Positions 37,001 through 51,200 of a DNA stretch of 64,000 bases are shown here, one piece after another. Origin of the DNA: Balanoglossus misakiensis (lineage: Eukaryota; Hemichordata); the NCBI GenBank assembly GCA_040954595.2, contig CM082588.2, forward strand, positions 3,906,001-3,970,000, given 5' to 3'. Under the pieces are notes generated by a model that saw only the letters and a list, made by a program, of their open reading frames with translations, did no database searches and was not told where the DNA came from. The position numbers and the translations under genes are program-made. The stretch's first letter is position 1, and every line of letters starts with the position of its first letter.

Positions 37001-40000
37001 ACCTGTCCAGTTAAAATATCTGAACAGTGCTTAGCGACATTATTTGCAGCGAACGCACTTTAAATTCTGCGTATACGAGATAGTTGTTCTCAAGTATTTT
37101 ACACAGTGTCTTTATCGGCTCTTATCAAAAGAAGCATCGTCAGCTGGCGATATGCTTAAGTCTTTCCTGGTCTAGATAAGGGTCACCTTCACTCCGACGA
37201 ATAGATTTTCACGCGATTTTCAAATCGCATCACATGAATACGCTTGCACAGTGCGAAATAAGACGACGCATGCATGGAAAATCTTGAATTGCTTATTCCC
37301 ATGTCTCTTAGTTAAGTGATAAAAATAGAATCTGTGTCATCACTAAAAGTCCTAGTCAGCGATTCGTTTGTGAAGTTATAAAGACTACGTGAAATTTTGT
37401 GAAAGCGTTTCAGGCAGGAAAAAAATAATTCAGATTTAATTGAGATTTAATTAATTGAAATCGAATATCACAATATTGCTTAGATTGCCGTTGATACAAG
37501 ACGCACAATTTCTCACCAGAGAACCCCTCGTAGAATGTAAAATACTCTCTTCCTTGTTTAAATTCCATACGTAGTGCCTCTGCCATGTCAGACCTTAAAC
37601 TTTAATGCGTTTTATCGGGTGATTTGTTCTGTTGGAAATGGGATTAATCTGTGTGTACTTGTAATCATAATATCCATGAGTGGTTTGTACTAAGGATTCT
37701 AACCTCTATTTCAAGGCACCCTTAGAGACCAGTACCGTACTTCTTTTGCAATCGGTTTCCTTGACAGCAGGGCGTGGTTTCAATTTTCAACGATAACAGT
37801 GCTGGCCATCATGCAGTGTGTTCATGCATCAAACGTGGATGTTTCCAATGCTTTAAGGAGAATAGACCAATAAACTGTGTTCGATTCACTGGAAAAAGTC
37901 GACGTCTGTGAATTCTCAAGAAGAATGTACAGCTGTGGCTCGTTTGGGGTGATTCTTGTCTTCATTGTAGTAAAGTACGAATCTGAATACAACGCTAGCC
38001 ATATTCGTATAATATCCCTGATTTAGCAACGGTCAACTATCTTAGTGTTACGCACTCACTGATATACGACAACGACGTGATCCTGACAGAACCGCATCCA
38101 ATTAATAGTAGCGCATGCTTGACCGCGTCCAGGTGATGACGTTTTTCACCCCCGGGGTGGCACAAGCGGTGTGCTAAGATAGATGCCTGTGTCGATCAAT
38201 TACTCCGCCGCGTGGTTGAAGCCCATCAAGAGATGTGCGCAGGTGTCGCTATCGCCCCGACAGATTCTCTAGATGTATCGTTTGCCTCGTCAAATAAAGA
38301 TTTCCGTATTTCACGCGATGGAGTCTTCAGAGGCAAAGGCGATCCGGTCCATTAAGATCTATCCCCGGGAGAGATGTATACACGCCGGTAAACTTGGATG
38401 GCGAACGTCACCAGAATGGTCTAGCAAAAGTAATAGCCAACACGCAATACGTCGAGAGTGAAGGAAACAATCAAATTTTATGGAAGAAAGATGGGTTTTT
38501 GACAAGGGATTTACTGTGTTGGGTCTGAGAAAATCACATAACGCCACATCACAGCAGATCACATATCATGCCGTATTATATGTCTTTGCCAGGAATTATT
38601 GATTTATAACTCTCCGGCAAATTGGTTTGGCTAACGATTGGCGGGGAGGGTGCGTGCCAATGAAATGAGTGTATCCACATTTGCCTTAGAATTAGAACAG
38701 TCAGTTCACTCGCCTTCAATCGTAAATTATGTGTCATCAGATAAACCCTATAATCAGCCAGTTACGGAGTCTATTAATTTAAACAACGATAAACAGATTA
38801 CGGGGTCGATCGGGTTGATGGCGTTGCAGCGAGCAATTACCTTTGATTGATGTGATTGCATTGCGTGATGTGAACAAGCGTTGTTTAGTGTGTGACGATC
38901 TGGAAATCAATTTGTTAGACGTCCGCACGGTTTTGCTCATTCAACAGTGGAAACCGCATATACTGTATATAACATACATACATGCACACATACATATCTT
39001 TTCAGAACGATTTAGGGCAACGGATTGGTATGACTGTTAACGTTGATATTATTCGAACAAGCTCGATTGCCACTGTATTTTCTCACAAAGACAGTTTGAT
39101 AAACGCACAGGTGTACATGCATTTTTCGTGTCACTGAAATGCAAGGTCAGTCCTGTCCGTCAATGACCTCGCACTGTGAAGTCTCATTCTCCAAGGACGT
39201 ATTCTGTGGCACGCAAGGAAATGAGCTTAGGTGAAGGGCGTGTGTTACAGGGACATTCAGATTGACCATGACAATATTAAAATTATAGCTTGACGTATTG
39301 AAGATTTATACATTGTAGTGCTTTAAAATTGGCTGAGGATTATTTTAACCATAAATATGCCATTTGCATGCGGACATGCTATTTTGAACAACATCTGGAG
39401 GAAACGAGAGATTCTTAGACTTTTTTTACAGCTTTGGTAAGTAAACTATAAGCTTACCATGTTCAGCACTTGAGTGACGTGAACTCCCAGCGAAAAATGA
39501 ACAGTGTCACTGTAGTTGACTGCTGGTCTGGAGAGTCGGTTGTACCGTCCCTCGGCGAATAGATCGGCAAGAAGGCGATCCTCGGCCGGTTTCATCTGTT
39601 CAAACTGTGCCATGCACGAACCTGGTGAGAGAAACAAGAGACAGACACCAGAAAGTATCCTCCTGAGTCACACACTTCATTTCATTGTTTCGAAATTAAT
39701 TTTCTTGTGGACAACTCGGCTTCATTTCAATATTACTGGCATCTTTGATATTGCGTTGTGGCCAATAATCTAAATTCGCTTTCCAGCATGCTAATCAGTC
39801 ATAATTTTTACATGCGGCACAGGATTTTCAAAGACCTTATGAGATTCGTGTATATAGGGCGTTGTAGTTTTCCATGATACTCCCCAGGTACGTTGATCAG
39901 AGCACCGCCGAACACGGATATCAGATATCAATGACTGAAATTGACTACTAATCTAATGAACTTGACCTCTGATAAGACAAAACTACTCCCATCGGTTCCA

Positions 40001-41813
40001 CTTCACCTAATTTCTGAAATCTGAAATCTTATCCAATTTTCATCACATCTTTTGCCGAGAGGGTTGCTGAACACATTTTACTGATTCAGAGTTCAGTTTA
40101 AATTGGGGACGAGAAGTAAATCATCCAAACAGGAAGCAGGAAAACAACAAAATTGACTACAAAGAACGACGCTGACAACCTTCTTTTGATGTTACAGCTT
40201 GGGAGCTATTTTCCTAGCCAGGGGTAATAATACCATTACCACCACCCATGCATATCACAATATCATGGCGAGCTGACTGTCACAAGATGCCGCGATCCTG
40301 ATCGATTCTGAAGGAAAGCCACGTAGCGTGATAATGTCTCAGTGACGGAGTCTTCCATGATATGATATGCTTGCTACTGTACATGTGCAAGGAGGTGGTG
40401 TTAAATTCGAGCGTGTTGAATAACCTCACCGGGTGCAAGCTATGTATGGCCGCCATTATATGTATTTTCGCCGTACAGAAGGGTGCCCGGGGGTTGCGTG
40501 CTTGCCGAGTGAATCAAATGCACTAGGCTTGTAGTTACAAATTTGCGTTTACCAAACGTTTAGGACCCCGAGGTTAGCACATGCCAAGACTGATAGTTTA
40601 CAGAGAGAGCTCGAGTGAAATTGGATGATACGTGTGTATCTCCTGCAAGAAAAAAATACATAAAGGTGCGCTACTGGGAGCTTTGATCAGTCTGCTACAG
40701 AGCACATCTCCCGGCTTGGGAACTTAGGGCGGCTTACCTATTCACATGCCCGGGTGAACTTCGAGGATTAATAATTCATCCGATCTTGACCCCTACACTT
40801 CACTTCGTCGACATAAATCTATCAAGTCAAATTCTTTTGCTAAATCGTTCATCGGAATGAACCCATCAAGTCAAGTTCATTGTACAAAACCATTGGAGGC
40901 AATAGACAGGGGTCAATCAAACCTCAAAAACAAGTGCTTCATTAACTAACTCCTCGACTGTATCATTCAAATTCTCTGGTTTCAAATCTGAATGCAGAAA
41001 CCACACTTGAGATCACCTTCTTAACTTTCAACAATCGTGCCTGTGGATGATACATTTTCTTCCGGCATCCAGAATATTAACTCAGCTTCATAACAGAAGA
41101 GAAGGCGGTGATGACACACAAACAACCCACTCCTTATGCGATGTTTTTATTTTTTTTTAAATAGCTGTAGTAACCATTGCCACTGCGATAAATCTTAGAA
41201 ACGAGAGTCCACAAATTCGCAAAGTGTGATTAACGTTCCTGGAGATTCCTGTAAATTAACGCGCATTTCACGGGTTTCGAACTCCAACGGACTTCACCAA
41301 CTGATGAATTAAAGTCCACCCATGCAGTCGCATCCCACCTCCTCCAATTTATTCTCATCTTTTTTTCTAAAGTCGACAATTTATTCTCCGTGATTTCGTT
41401 TTGATAGGTGACAGTAAATGCATTTTGCACATTTTGCTCTTAGCAGAGGAGACAGGTCAAAAGGGGTTTTTAGCAACCCGAGGCGAGAGAGCCTGTATAT
41501 GTGTTCGAGGTACGCGCATCAATCTTTCCGTTTCATTGCGTCATAACAGAGGAAGTGTTATAGATGAATTTTAATGGTGAAGATGAACAGTCCAATACGC
41601 ATCACATATCAGGCGAATTAAGTGGCTATGATTTGTGTGTAAATGACTGACAAGTCAAAATTGACGCATTTTTGAGTTGTACATCTCCGTATTCGTCGAA
41701 ATGACGTCATTTCCCCGGACAAGATAAACCGGTATAGTAGAAGCACACTTACCTGAGAAGATAAGCACTGCTTTGTAAAAACAGTACAATTGACACATGT
41801 TTTTAGTTTCCAT
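34037..41813 (-). CDS. Nicotinic-type Cys-loop receptor subunit, six exons
   Basis: Exons in transcript order: 41753-41813, 39458-39621, 36579-36623, 35859-35968, 34816-35759, 34037-34209. All junctions are GT-AG and in phase, giving 498 aa. Exon sizes of 45 and 110 nt match the classic nicotinic receptor gene layout. The signal peptide is about 1-25. The Cys-loop is C160-C174 with FPFD inside, and vicinal cysteines C229-C230 mark an alpha-type loop C. M1 is about 249-271, M2 278-298 (GEKVTLSISVF), M3 313-333 and M4 447-472 after the usual EEW. The M3-M4 loop is about 110 residues. The subunit would assemble into a pentameric ligand-gated channel in the plasma membrane; Glu at -1' suggests cation selectivity. 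Oddities: the acetylcholine aromatic-box positions are not aromatic (R87, E125, R181, K227), and M2 has Lys at 15'. Loops A and B look more like vertebrate non-alpha subunits. Confidence 0.93.
36429..36499. repeat. GACA/GGCA-type simple repeat in receptor intron 3
   Basis: A run of GACG, GGCA and GACA tetranucleotide units lies just downstream (in transcript direction) of the 45-nt third exon of the nicotinic-type gene. It has no coding role. Confidence 0.75.
39622..41752 (-). other. Intron 1 of the nicotinic-type receptor gene
   Basis: Separates the signal-peptide exon from the exon carrying the mature N-terminus. The donor after TCAG is gtaag and the acceptor is caccag. The two exons join in phase to complete a glycine codon. 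I see no embedded gene. The other introns (36624-39457, 35969-36578, 35760-35858, 34210-34815) are also empty apart from simple repeats. Confidence 0.75.
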
Positions 41814-43849
41814 GGCTTTCGGTCGGGAATTACGCCGACAACTTTCGTATGCGCGACTCTTTCAGTTCGCCAGATTGAGCGCGGATAAATTCTGAATCCA
41901 CTCGCCGTCAGGAAATTTCTCTTGGAACGGTCCGGTGGGCACAGGGCATCGTCTAGAGTCTCGGCTTTGAACAAACAGTTGCCATCGGTGAGAGAAAATT
42001 GACGGCAGTCAAACGGCTTCAGTTGATCTGCAAGTTGTATATGTATACAATTTCCAAGAGTTCTCCAACCGCGCCAACGTTGAATTAGTAAGAGCAATAT
42101 GCGTGACTCGAATTCTTATCAAGGTATATACACGGAGGGAGGCAGAAATGTTCCACTGTGTCGTAAACGTGTACTGATTTCCATATAGGGTATCGATTTT
42201 CTTCTTTAATATCCCGTCATAGCGGCACTTCTGTAAATCATTCCAAAACACCGCGGCGAGAGGTCATCTGGGAACTCCTGTATTCTCCGACAAACGGTAG
42301 TTTAACACTCGTAACACTGTTACCTGCCAGGGGGTAGGGGAAGAAAAAAACGGGCGTTGTTTCCGCGTCAACACTTGGTTTAGGCCTAATACTCACAGCA
42401 GTGTCACAAGTCGACGTTTACACCTCTAGGGGCCCGGAATAAAAAGAGACATCAAAACCCACGTCACTAGAAGCGCATATATGTTCCAAGACACAGCTGC
42501 AGCGCCTATGAAAAGAAATCTTCCGTATGTACTCTATAGAGGAGTAATTAATAACACAGCGCTGGGTCGTGCATCAGTATCGTCGACAGGAATCTATATA
42601 AAGCGGTTGGGTATGTCCCATCGGTTTTGGATGTTCTGGCAGTCGTATGTTACACGCCAGTGAATTACAGCCGCAGGCAATGTAGAAAGAAGTTGACGGC
42701 GATACGGATAGTGTACGCGTCCGTACGTGCGCACTTTTTGCTTTAAAGGCAAAACGCACACGCGTATCGATGGATTAATCGTATAGCTGAATGGCACCTG
42801 ACTGAAAATCGAGTGATTGAAATTATCGTCTCCGTTGCCCAATCGCCCTTACCAGATTTCTTGTTTGCAACACCGCAAGATTCCACAAATTACATTACGC
42901 GATGCGCGATTGCCCCTGGTGCATTGGCGTTGTATTGGGTGTGATTACTGCGATGAAATTTTCTCCATGCGGGAGAGATGAATGTACCTGTGGGAACGAT
43001 GAGGTAAAACTCCATCCGTATCTGGTTATCGCTGATCAGTACGATCACGGTCGCTTCATACGTGTACTGAACTCTAGATCTTAACAAATGTAAAACCTGC
43101 TTGCCTTGGTTGTGTCTCGATATATTTATGCGCCCTCTAACGATTTGCTCGCTTCGGATTCGGCCAAAAGTTTTTCCCTTTAAACTTAGTTATACAATAC
43201 TAAATTTCAAAATATTGGGGAAATCGTACGTGTAAGCTTCGAAAGTTTGCCTCTATGATTGTCACACAGATATACTTGTAAACCAACGGAAATAGGCAAA
43301 CTATATAAAAATATATCTGATTTTATCCAAGTGATTTCTTCTCTTCCGGAGGTCTGATAAAATTCAGCTAAAACACTGATTGGATAATCTGTTTTGTGAT
43401 AAAGTGTATGGCCAGGGTCAGTTCAGGTCGCTTCGTTGTCATGACCTTATGAGGGCGCCGCGGTGTTAATTTCTGCGACTGGTAACCGGAAGCAGACGGT
43501 TTAATTGGACGCGACCATTAAGGCGACTGGGTAAGTTTCACATGGAAATATGCACTTTCTCTTATACGGGACGTCGGTCTCAAATTCTTTCCATACTTGA
43601 GATATCGACAGCATATTCAATACAGGCATGAGAACAGTAGCAACATGTTCCCAATTCTGTGAATTTGTAGATACGACTGACGGTGTCTTATTTCTGTCCC
43701 TCAATATAGCTTCCTGATTTCAGTAGTTGGCAAAATATTGTACTACCCCAGTCACAAAACTGTGAAGCTCGAAGTACGCGTACTGTAGTTTGTTATCAGG
43801 AAGAACTGATGAATACCGGATTATCTTCAATGTTTTAGATAGCAGTACA
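41814..43849. other. Shared upstream region of divergent receptor and cotransporter genes
   Basis: About 2 kb between the - strand receptor start and the + strand cotransporter start. It must hold both promoters and 5' leaders. I could not identify a TATA box or other decisive element. Only short frames are present. Confidence 0.55.
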
Positions 43850-45256
43850 ATGTCTACAACCCGATTTCAAGTGTCCAAGGCAAACGAGGATTCACTTGCG
43901 AAGAAAGATGAGCCGTCCGAGACCGATGTTTTGAAACCGCCAGCGAACGATGGCGAAGCGCGAGGAGAGGACGACGACCCTGATGGGGGTCCGGGACCTG
44001 AAGCACCACTTGTTGAAATGGGTGCCGAAGACGAAGAACCTTCTAGTAATATTCAAACAGGTATGTAATTGAGAATTAAAAATATATATATCTGATTTCA
44101 TCCGAGTGATTTCAGTGCTTCACACACAGGGCGGAGCTTCAGTTGTTGCGAATGTTCTCGTGACCTTCGGCGACCTTGTCAGTGTCAACATTTGGGCCCG
44201 GAGGTTGTCATATTTCATGAATGTCACTTGTTCGTTTCTGTTGATTGTCGAGTGTACTAAAAGTCCCAGTAAATTCGCGATTCAAATTCGGCTAGCGAAT
44301 TAAGATTTGCACCCATCCAAGACCGTGGGAAGAGGAATCGGATACAACTTTCTCCGAATTTTACCTTTCTTAGATTCGCTGGGGATCAACTGAACTCCAG
44401 ACTAAAGTTTATTGATATAAAACGTCGACTGCACAATAATATCGGAGGTGGATCGTCTGATTTTCGGTGTTTACATCAAGGCAGAGTCATAAAGAATGAA
44501 ACGTTATACGCGTTTGCGCGTAGATCTGTCCTCAAAAGCCCTTTGTTTTTCTTTTGTTTGTCTTTCTTTTGTTTCTTTTGTTTGTTTCTCTTTTGTTTAC
44601 AAGTCATTTGTATATAACTGTAACAGTCATTTGTTTATAACGGTAAAATGCCTACATCCACAATATGGGCGTTTAAAGTCTAAATATTGAAAATATAACG
44701 TGGCTATCTGTTTACATTCATTACAGTCACAGTGTAGAAAACCAGGCCATGGGCAAAGCTAAATAAAGCAAGAATGGTTCAATTTTCATAACCTAGTGAA
44801 GCCAAAACAATGTTTTTTCTGTTTATTTTACAGGAGCAAATGATATACCATTGGTAGTTGTAAATGATGGAGAGGTCAAAGTTCATTTGGATGATCAACC
44901 AGCTGCAGGACCATCTCAAAGTCAGGATGTTCACCAATCAGACACACACAAGAATTTACTTCTATATGAGGTAAGAAAAAATAAGATATTTTCTACTATC
45001 GTCAGATGTATTAATGCCTGAACTTTATAAACTATTTCTGACACATGAAAAACTATTCCCTCATTAGGCACAGAAAAGTATGTTTTGGTTTGATTCTTGT
45101 GAAGAATGTCTCTGGTATAGCACCTCTGACTCTACCGTTCTTTCTTCTTCTATCATTCAGGATGACATGAAACACATGCAACCTCTGTCAACATTTCTCA
45201 GAGCTTTCAGAGTTCCAGGTACAGAAGAGACATTAGGAGATGACAAAGGCCCAAAG
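43850..45256 (+). other. KCC: KCC exons 1-3: cytoplasmic N-terminal regulatory tail
   Basis: These exons encode residues 1-148 before the first membrane helix. Residues 5-8 are RFQV, matching the RFx[VI] docking motif for SPAK/OSR1 kinases, which inhibit KCCs downstream of WNK. An acidic stretch (EDDDPD) follows. Exon 3 holds the conserved pre-membrane segment with [11 protein letters not shown]. Confidence 0.85.
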
Positions 45257-48200
45257 GTTAGTCAGTGACAATGTGCTATATGGGGTACGCTCATCTCCCT
45301 GGTAATTGCTTTCAATCGCATGAATCTGCCATAAACTGAGTGTATTGCCTCAAAATTTTCACATTTCACTGAAGTAAAAACAAGCTTTAAAGTTTTGCTT
45401 GCTGCCTATGCTGCTTGTCAAAAAACCTTGTTAGGAACAATATTGTTAATTATGTAATTCTTGATTTACTATATTATGTCCTGGTTGCTAAGGGGATACC
45501 GATTACATCTGTGGTTCATATGTCTTAAATTTTTATTTTAATTCTTTACTTTCAGAAAGCCAAGCTTGGAACAGTCCTTGGCGTTTATCTGCCGACTATA
45601 CAACATATCTTTGGAGTTTTGATGTTTTTACGTTTATTCTGGATCGTAGGAACAGCAGGTGTTGTCCAGTCGTTTTTATTAGTTGCAGTTTGCTGCCTTA
45701 CGGTGAGTACATTTAATCTGTGTGTCCCTCGCGAAGTTTTAGCTCTTAGTGAACTCTCATCTTACCAAACAAGTAATCTATCACCACCATTTGCCATTTA
45801 TACCTGGGGTGGATGACAACTGCAGATTTCTTAGATCACTACAAAGTTGAGTGGGTGTATATTACACGGTGTGGACCTCAACATTCTGCCCTGTATAAAA
45901 TGGATCTGAAATTCTGTTTGCTTAATCACAGTAATGTCAAGTAGATGGGATTATGTGTTATTTTATTTATATCTTTTTATTTTGTGCAAATGATAGCCAA
46001 TAATTTATGAAATATACAACACTTACAAAAAAGCCAAGAAAATATATTGTGTTGGGATCAGGAATGTGGTGGAAAAATCAGTAGGATGCTTTCAATCATC
46101 CTTATATTAATAGCATTAATGAGAGTGCTGATGATCGACTCCCACAGATGATTCTATGTGTCCCGGTATTATTTAAAATCATTGGGGTGAAAACGATGGC
46201 ATGTTATTACAATCATTAAAATGGCCCCAGCTCAGTCGGCTGTGACAAAGTGATTTATTCTCCCCATTGGTGCTTTGCAAAGCCTGCAAGGAGTGAGCGG
46301 ATTGTAGATAATTGAATTTAGATTTATATCTCATCGGTGTAAGATGCAAGATAAGACTGTCGAGAGAAATGGATCACCTGTTATGGCGTATGCAGTAATT
46401 CAATCTTTTTCTGCATGGCGAAATACACAGGGCAATGACGTATTTGCTGGTTTCCTTTCTTTCCAGACATTTCTGACCTCCATATCCATGAGTGCTATAG
46501 CAACAAATGGAGTTGTTGAAAGTAAGTGATATATTCTCTGTAAGATAAAGCTGTTAGCACACTTCTCTTTTCGCATGGCCACCCAATAAATGTCTGTGAT
46601 AGCGGTTAGATCGCTCTTTCCATTTTAACTGTGGCTAAATTTGCTTATGTAACTGTATACCTGTAATGTCTGTAATGTATATTGCTTGATTGTCCCCAGT
46701 ATTGATTGGTAACAGTGATCGTATTGGATGCATCCACTGAATGGTTGCATGATGCAAATTCTTAAGAATAATGAAAATAACAAACAGACTATGCAAGCAG
46801 CAAAATTGCTTTATCATGTATGTTTAGCTTATGGAGATGTGTTCAGATGTGCACATTGAGTATATACATAGTGTGTTACTTTCATCTCCCTGGCAGAAAT
46901 AATATACTGTACCACTACCAGTGGTAGATGAAGATAAATCTTTGGTAAAGAAACACTGTGTCTGTTTAGTTCTAATGGTTTTATTCCACCAAGCATGGCA
47001 ACAGTTGGCATCCACTTCAGGGACAGTTAATCCTGCTTAAGTGGGACAGTGCTTTGTAATAAGTAGGCCAACATATAAAATAAAATGGAACCCAGGACAT
47101 TGACATTTTGTATTCATGTCAGGCAGTACCTTGCAAAAAAGAGGTACCTGGTATGATTATTCCTTTCACTGTCTGCCTTAACAGCCTTAACTTTATTGAT
47201 TTCAAATCAATAATGCTTTGAAACCGCGGACTTACTTCACAGCTGGCAAACATAAGCCCCCTTAAACTTTGAATATTGATTTGCTTGGGTGTGTGAAAGA
47301 AGACTAAGAGTTGTTTGCTTTTAACTTTAAACTAAAATACAGAATTGAATGTTTTTAATGCATGAACACTGAAAGTATATAGGACATCTAATTCACACAA
47401 TTAGCAATTGTATGATCTGTCACTGTATCATTGTGAACAAGTTTGCAGCAAGCAATAAATGTTTATTGATTCCTGGGCCATCAACCTTTTATCAGGGATT
47501 AGGTAATCTGCCATCAAAAACAACTGTAAAAAACTGAACAAAATGTCAGTAAGATAGTCGACATGTCAATGCATAACTCCATGTAACTTAACCTACTGAT
47601 ATTATATGTACCGGTACATGGATTAGGGCTGATGAATCATTTTTTGTGCATGTTATGCTTAGTATGTTCATCTGAAGAAATATGTCTGGTAGTTGTACAT
47701 GTACAGTATAGAAATATTAGCAAGAAACCCATTGAGTCCTAATACTTCTAGGTTACAGTCAGTGCTTGCAGTATCAGTTCCAATGATACTTGAAATGTGA
47801 TGCCTAGTATGCTTGGCATGCTACAGGCATTGCATGACATGTCTCTTATCAAGTTACAATATCTCACCATGATAATGTCAGACCTAATTCAGGTCCAAGT
47901 AAATGTAGGTCATTAACATACATCATACATGTATGATGCTTTTGACCTATGTAGCTTCACTTGTACGTGAAGAACTGAATACACTAAAACATGATATATA
48001 CAAACCAATCTAGACTTGAATGATGTGCTTTACTTGAAAACAAGATAACAAACACCTTCTATTAAGAAATGACCTCTGCTGCTCTTACAGGTGGTGGGTC
48101 ATACTTCATGATATCTCGTAACCTCGGACCAGAGTTTGGAGGTGCCGTTGGGATTCTCTTTTACCTCGCCAATACTTTTGCCACTTCCATGTACCTCATA

Positions 48201-51200
48201 GGTGCAGTTGAAATTTTGTTGGTAAGTTTTCGTTGTTACTGATTTCATGGTAATATAAAACCTGACTATTCTGTAGCTGTTAAGTTATTGGCATTTGTGG
48301 TTGAACATGATCTGAAGAATTCAAAACTTAAAGAACAGCTCTGGTATATCGCTGTATTTTTTCTTTGTATGTTTTGATGTACCAGTTGATCAGTGGTTAA
48401 TATCATCACTAAACCCCAACCTGTTTCCCTACTTTACAGACGTACATAGCTCCACAGTTAGCCATAGGAGATGTCTCCCATAATGAACACAATTTAATCA
48501 ATAATTATCGTCTGTATGGCACTGTACTGTTGCTGATCGTGGCTTTGATCACGGCCGTCGGCGTCAAGTTTGTGCAGATGTTTGCACCGGTGTCATTGGC
48601 CTGTGTCATTATATCAATTATTGCCATCTTTGTTGGAGGCTTTGTTGCATCCGAGTCTCGCAGTCCAAGGTGAGTTACTACCCTGGAAATAATGCTGTCA
48701 GTTTCAGTATTATATTTAGTATTGTCTGGTTTGATGCACTTGAGAACTGATATTTCTAGTTATCATATTGCCCTCTACTTTCTAAGCATGTAATGCGTAT
48801 GCTGCATGTGCATACTTGTTACACTGCCATCGTTTCTGATTTTTTCTCAAAATAGCTTTCAACAGACCATCTGTCAAAATGTGATACATGGATAATGGAT
48901 CAGTGTCTGTTGTGCATGAGCAGCTGGCAGAGAGATATGATCATACTACTAGTGACTGTAGCAAGCATATTGCTTGAATGTGTATAATCTAGCAGATAAT
49001 TTGGAGATACCAAGTGTAATGACTTCTGTTGTATTTACCACAGCTTCTTTTAAGATTGAATTACTGTGTTTATTTTGAAGAAAAAAATAGTTTCGTTTAG
49101 AAATATAACATTTTGCAGTTTACTGTAAAATAATTATCACTGTAGTTTTATCAACAGCCATGTTGAAATCAATCTTCTAGATCTGTTCTTGACAACCTGG
49201 ATTTCACTGGATATGGTGGTTTATCCCTGTTCTTTTCCTTCAGTATCTGTTTACTAGGTGACAGACTCCTAACCCAGGACTCCATCATGCAGGATGGTGC
49301 TGCGTGGTGTACAGATAATGAGACGGGACCCATCTATCACATGTACTGCAACAGTGAAGACAATGACACTGAAGCGTGTAATTATTTCCTGGAAAATGAA
49401 GTCAGGCGTATTCCGGGAATTCCTGGCATGTCAAGTGGTGTCATAGTCGGTGAGTGCAGATCAGATTTATTTTCTTTACACTGGTGTTCTTGATTTTTAT
49501 AGAAAGAGAAGTAAGAACAAAAGGAAGTTTTTACGAGCAGAAGAGTTACCTGTGGAAAATTTGACCAATTTAAAAAGTTTGACTTTTCTTTTATATACAG
49601 ATAATGCACACAGCTTTTACCTGAAGGAAGACGACAACACACAAGGTGTCCATGGCAGTAAAGAGAGGGGCGAAGTCATCCAGGATCTAACCAGTACATT
49701 CTTTGTTCTCATGGCAATCTATTTCCCATCAGTGACAGGTGAGAATTGCATGACTGAAAGTGTGTTTTATTTATGTGTGGTCACCACCTGTTACTTTCAT
49801 TGAGTTCTGCATCTTGTTTCCATATGCACTGTACAATGAGGACACAGTCCCAGAAGATGGTTTTCCTGAAAGTGGAAGATTGCGGTTTTTGGATGCACAC
49901 GCATGGTATTTATATTACACCTAGTTTCAATGAGTCATATCTGTGTGTGTTTTGTCTAAAGGTATCATGACTGGTTCAAACATGTCAGGGGATCTGAAAG
50001 ATGCTCAGAAGTCGATCCCGTCAGGGACCATTGCCGCCCAGTGGACAACATCCTTTGTCTGTATCCTTGACATCCTTGTTGGAGGCTTATTCTGGGACTG
50101 TCTTGATCATCAAATCAAGTGATCAATTCATAGTGATTTAAGCTGCAAATTTACCTGTGAATTTATGTTTTGCAACTTATGCTGCATATTGAACTAAAAG
50201 TCTCAACATTACTCAGATTTATTCTGTCACTTGTTGCTCGTTTCATTTCCTGAACTTGTTACAATACAGATCTTTCACTAGTCTTGATATTTGGTGCAAC
50301 TATTGAGAGAGAACTTTTACTGGACAAGTAAGTAGGGTCATTTATGTCATATTATCACAGCTTACTCAAATAAAAACAGAAAACTCACCTTTTGAAATTT
50401 TAATCATGCTTGCGGGAAATGTATACATGTATGATAATTGTGGTTGCTTTTTGGTGTTTCTGGTGAATCAACAGGTATGGAGAAAGTCTCGGTGGAAGTA
50501 TGGTGGTAGCCCAGTTAGCCTGGCCTAATGAGTGGGTCTTGCTCATTGGTTCATTTACATCTACGTTCGGTGCTGGGTTGCAGTGTCTTTGCAGTGAGTA
50601 TTTTACAATGCAGTGTCTGTCAGTTGGCAAATCGGAAACCATCTCATGATCTGTTCAGCTTACCGGCTGCTGGGTGTTTGGAGTGAAGCCCAATGGCGGC
50701 ATAATCATGGATCAGCTCACATGTACAGATCTTGACAGAAAAAGTAACTTTCTGTTTTAATTTCAATGGTGCTATCATGCAGTTGCTAAAATTTTCTGTA
50801 TTGTGTGATGGAGTGAAACAAGAAAAAATTGCCAAAGTAGCCAGAAACGCTGGAAAAAAATATTATTGAACATTGCTCGAAGTATATTTATAATGGAATT
50901 TATTTTACTTGTTTCAACAGGTGCACCTCGTCTGCTTCAGGCCATTGCCAAGGACAATGTGATTCCATTCTTGGGGGTGTTCAGTGTTGTTACTAAGCAT
51001 GGCGAGCCGTGGAGAGCTCTGTTGATCACAGTTTTTATTGCAGAGATTGGTATCCTCATCGGTGCTCTTGATCATGTGGCTCCAGTAGTTGACATGTAAG
51101 TGTCTGCAGGTGATGCTTTGAGTTCAAATGGACTGTGTCACAAGCAAATAAAATTTGCAAAAAAAAATAATATATGTACACATCACATGTTATTTGAAAA

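Noticed and set aside
41618-42097. 159-codon - strand frame over receptor exon 1
   Set aside because: The real exon (41753-41813) uses another frame, ends in a consensus donor and joins exon 2 in phase to form a signal peptide.
43300-44115. Roughly 33-bp AT-rich similarity around 43306 and 44083, flanking KCC exon 1
   Set aside because: Short, imperfect and low complexity. It does not extend to either side, so it does not support a mobile element.
44540-44645. TTTTGTTTG-rich tract with a 22-bp near-duplicate in KCC intron 1
   Set aside because: Ordinary low-complexity intron sequence with no sign of function.
49450-49600. Open frame continuing from KCC exon 8 into the next intron
   Set aside because: Consensus donor and acceptor sites bound the intron, and the spliced product matches the KCC outer loop in phase.
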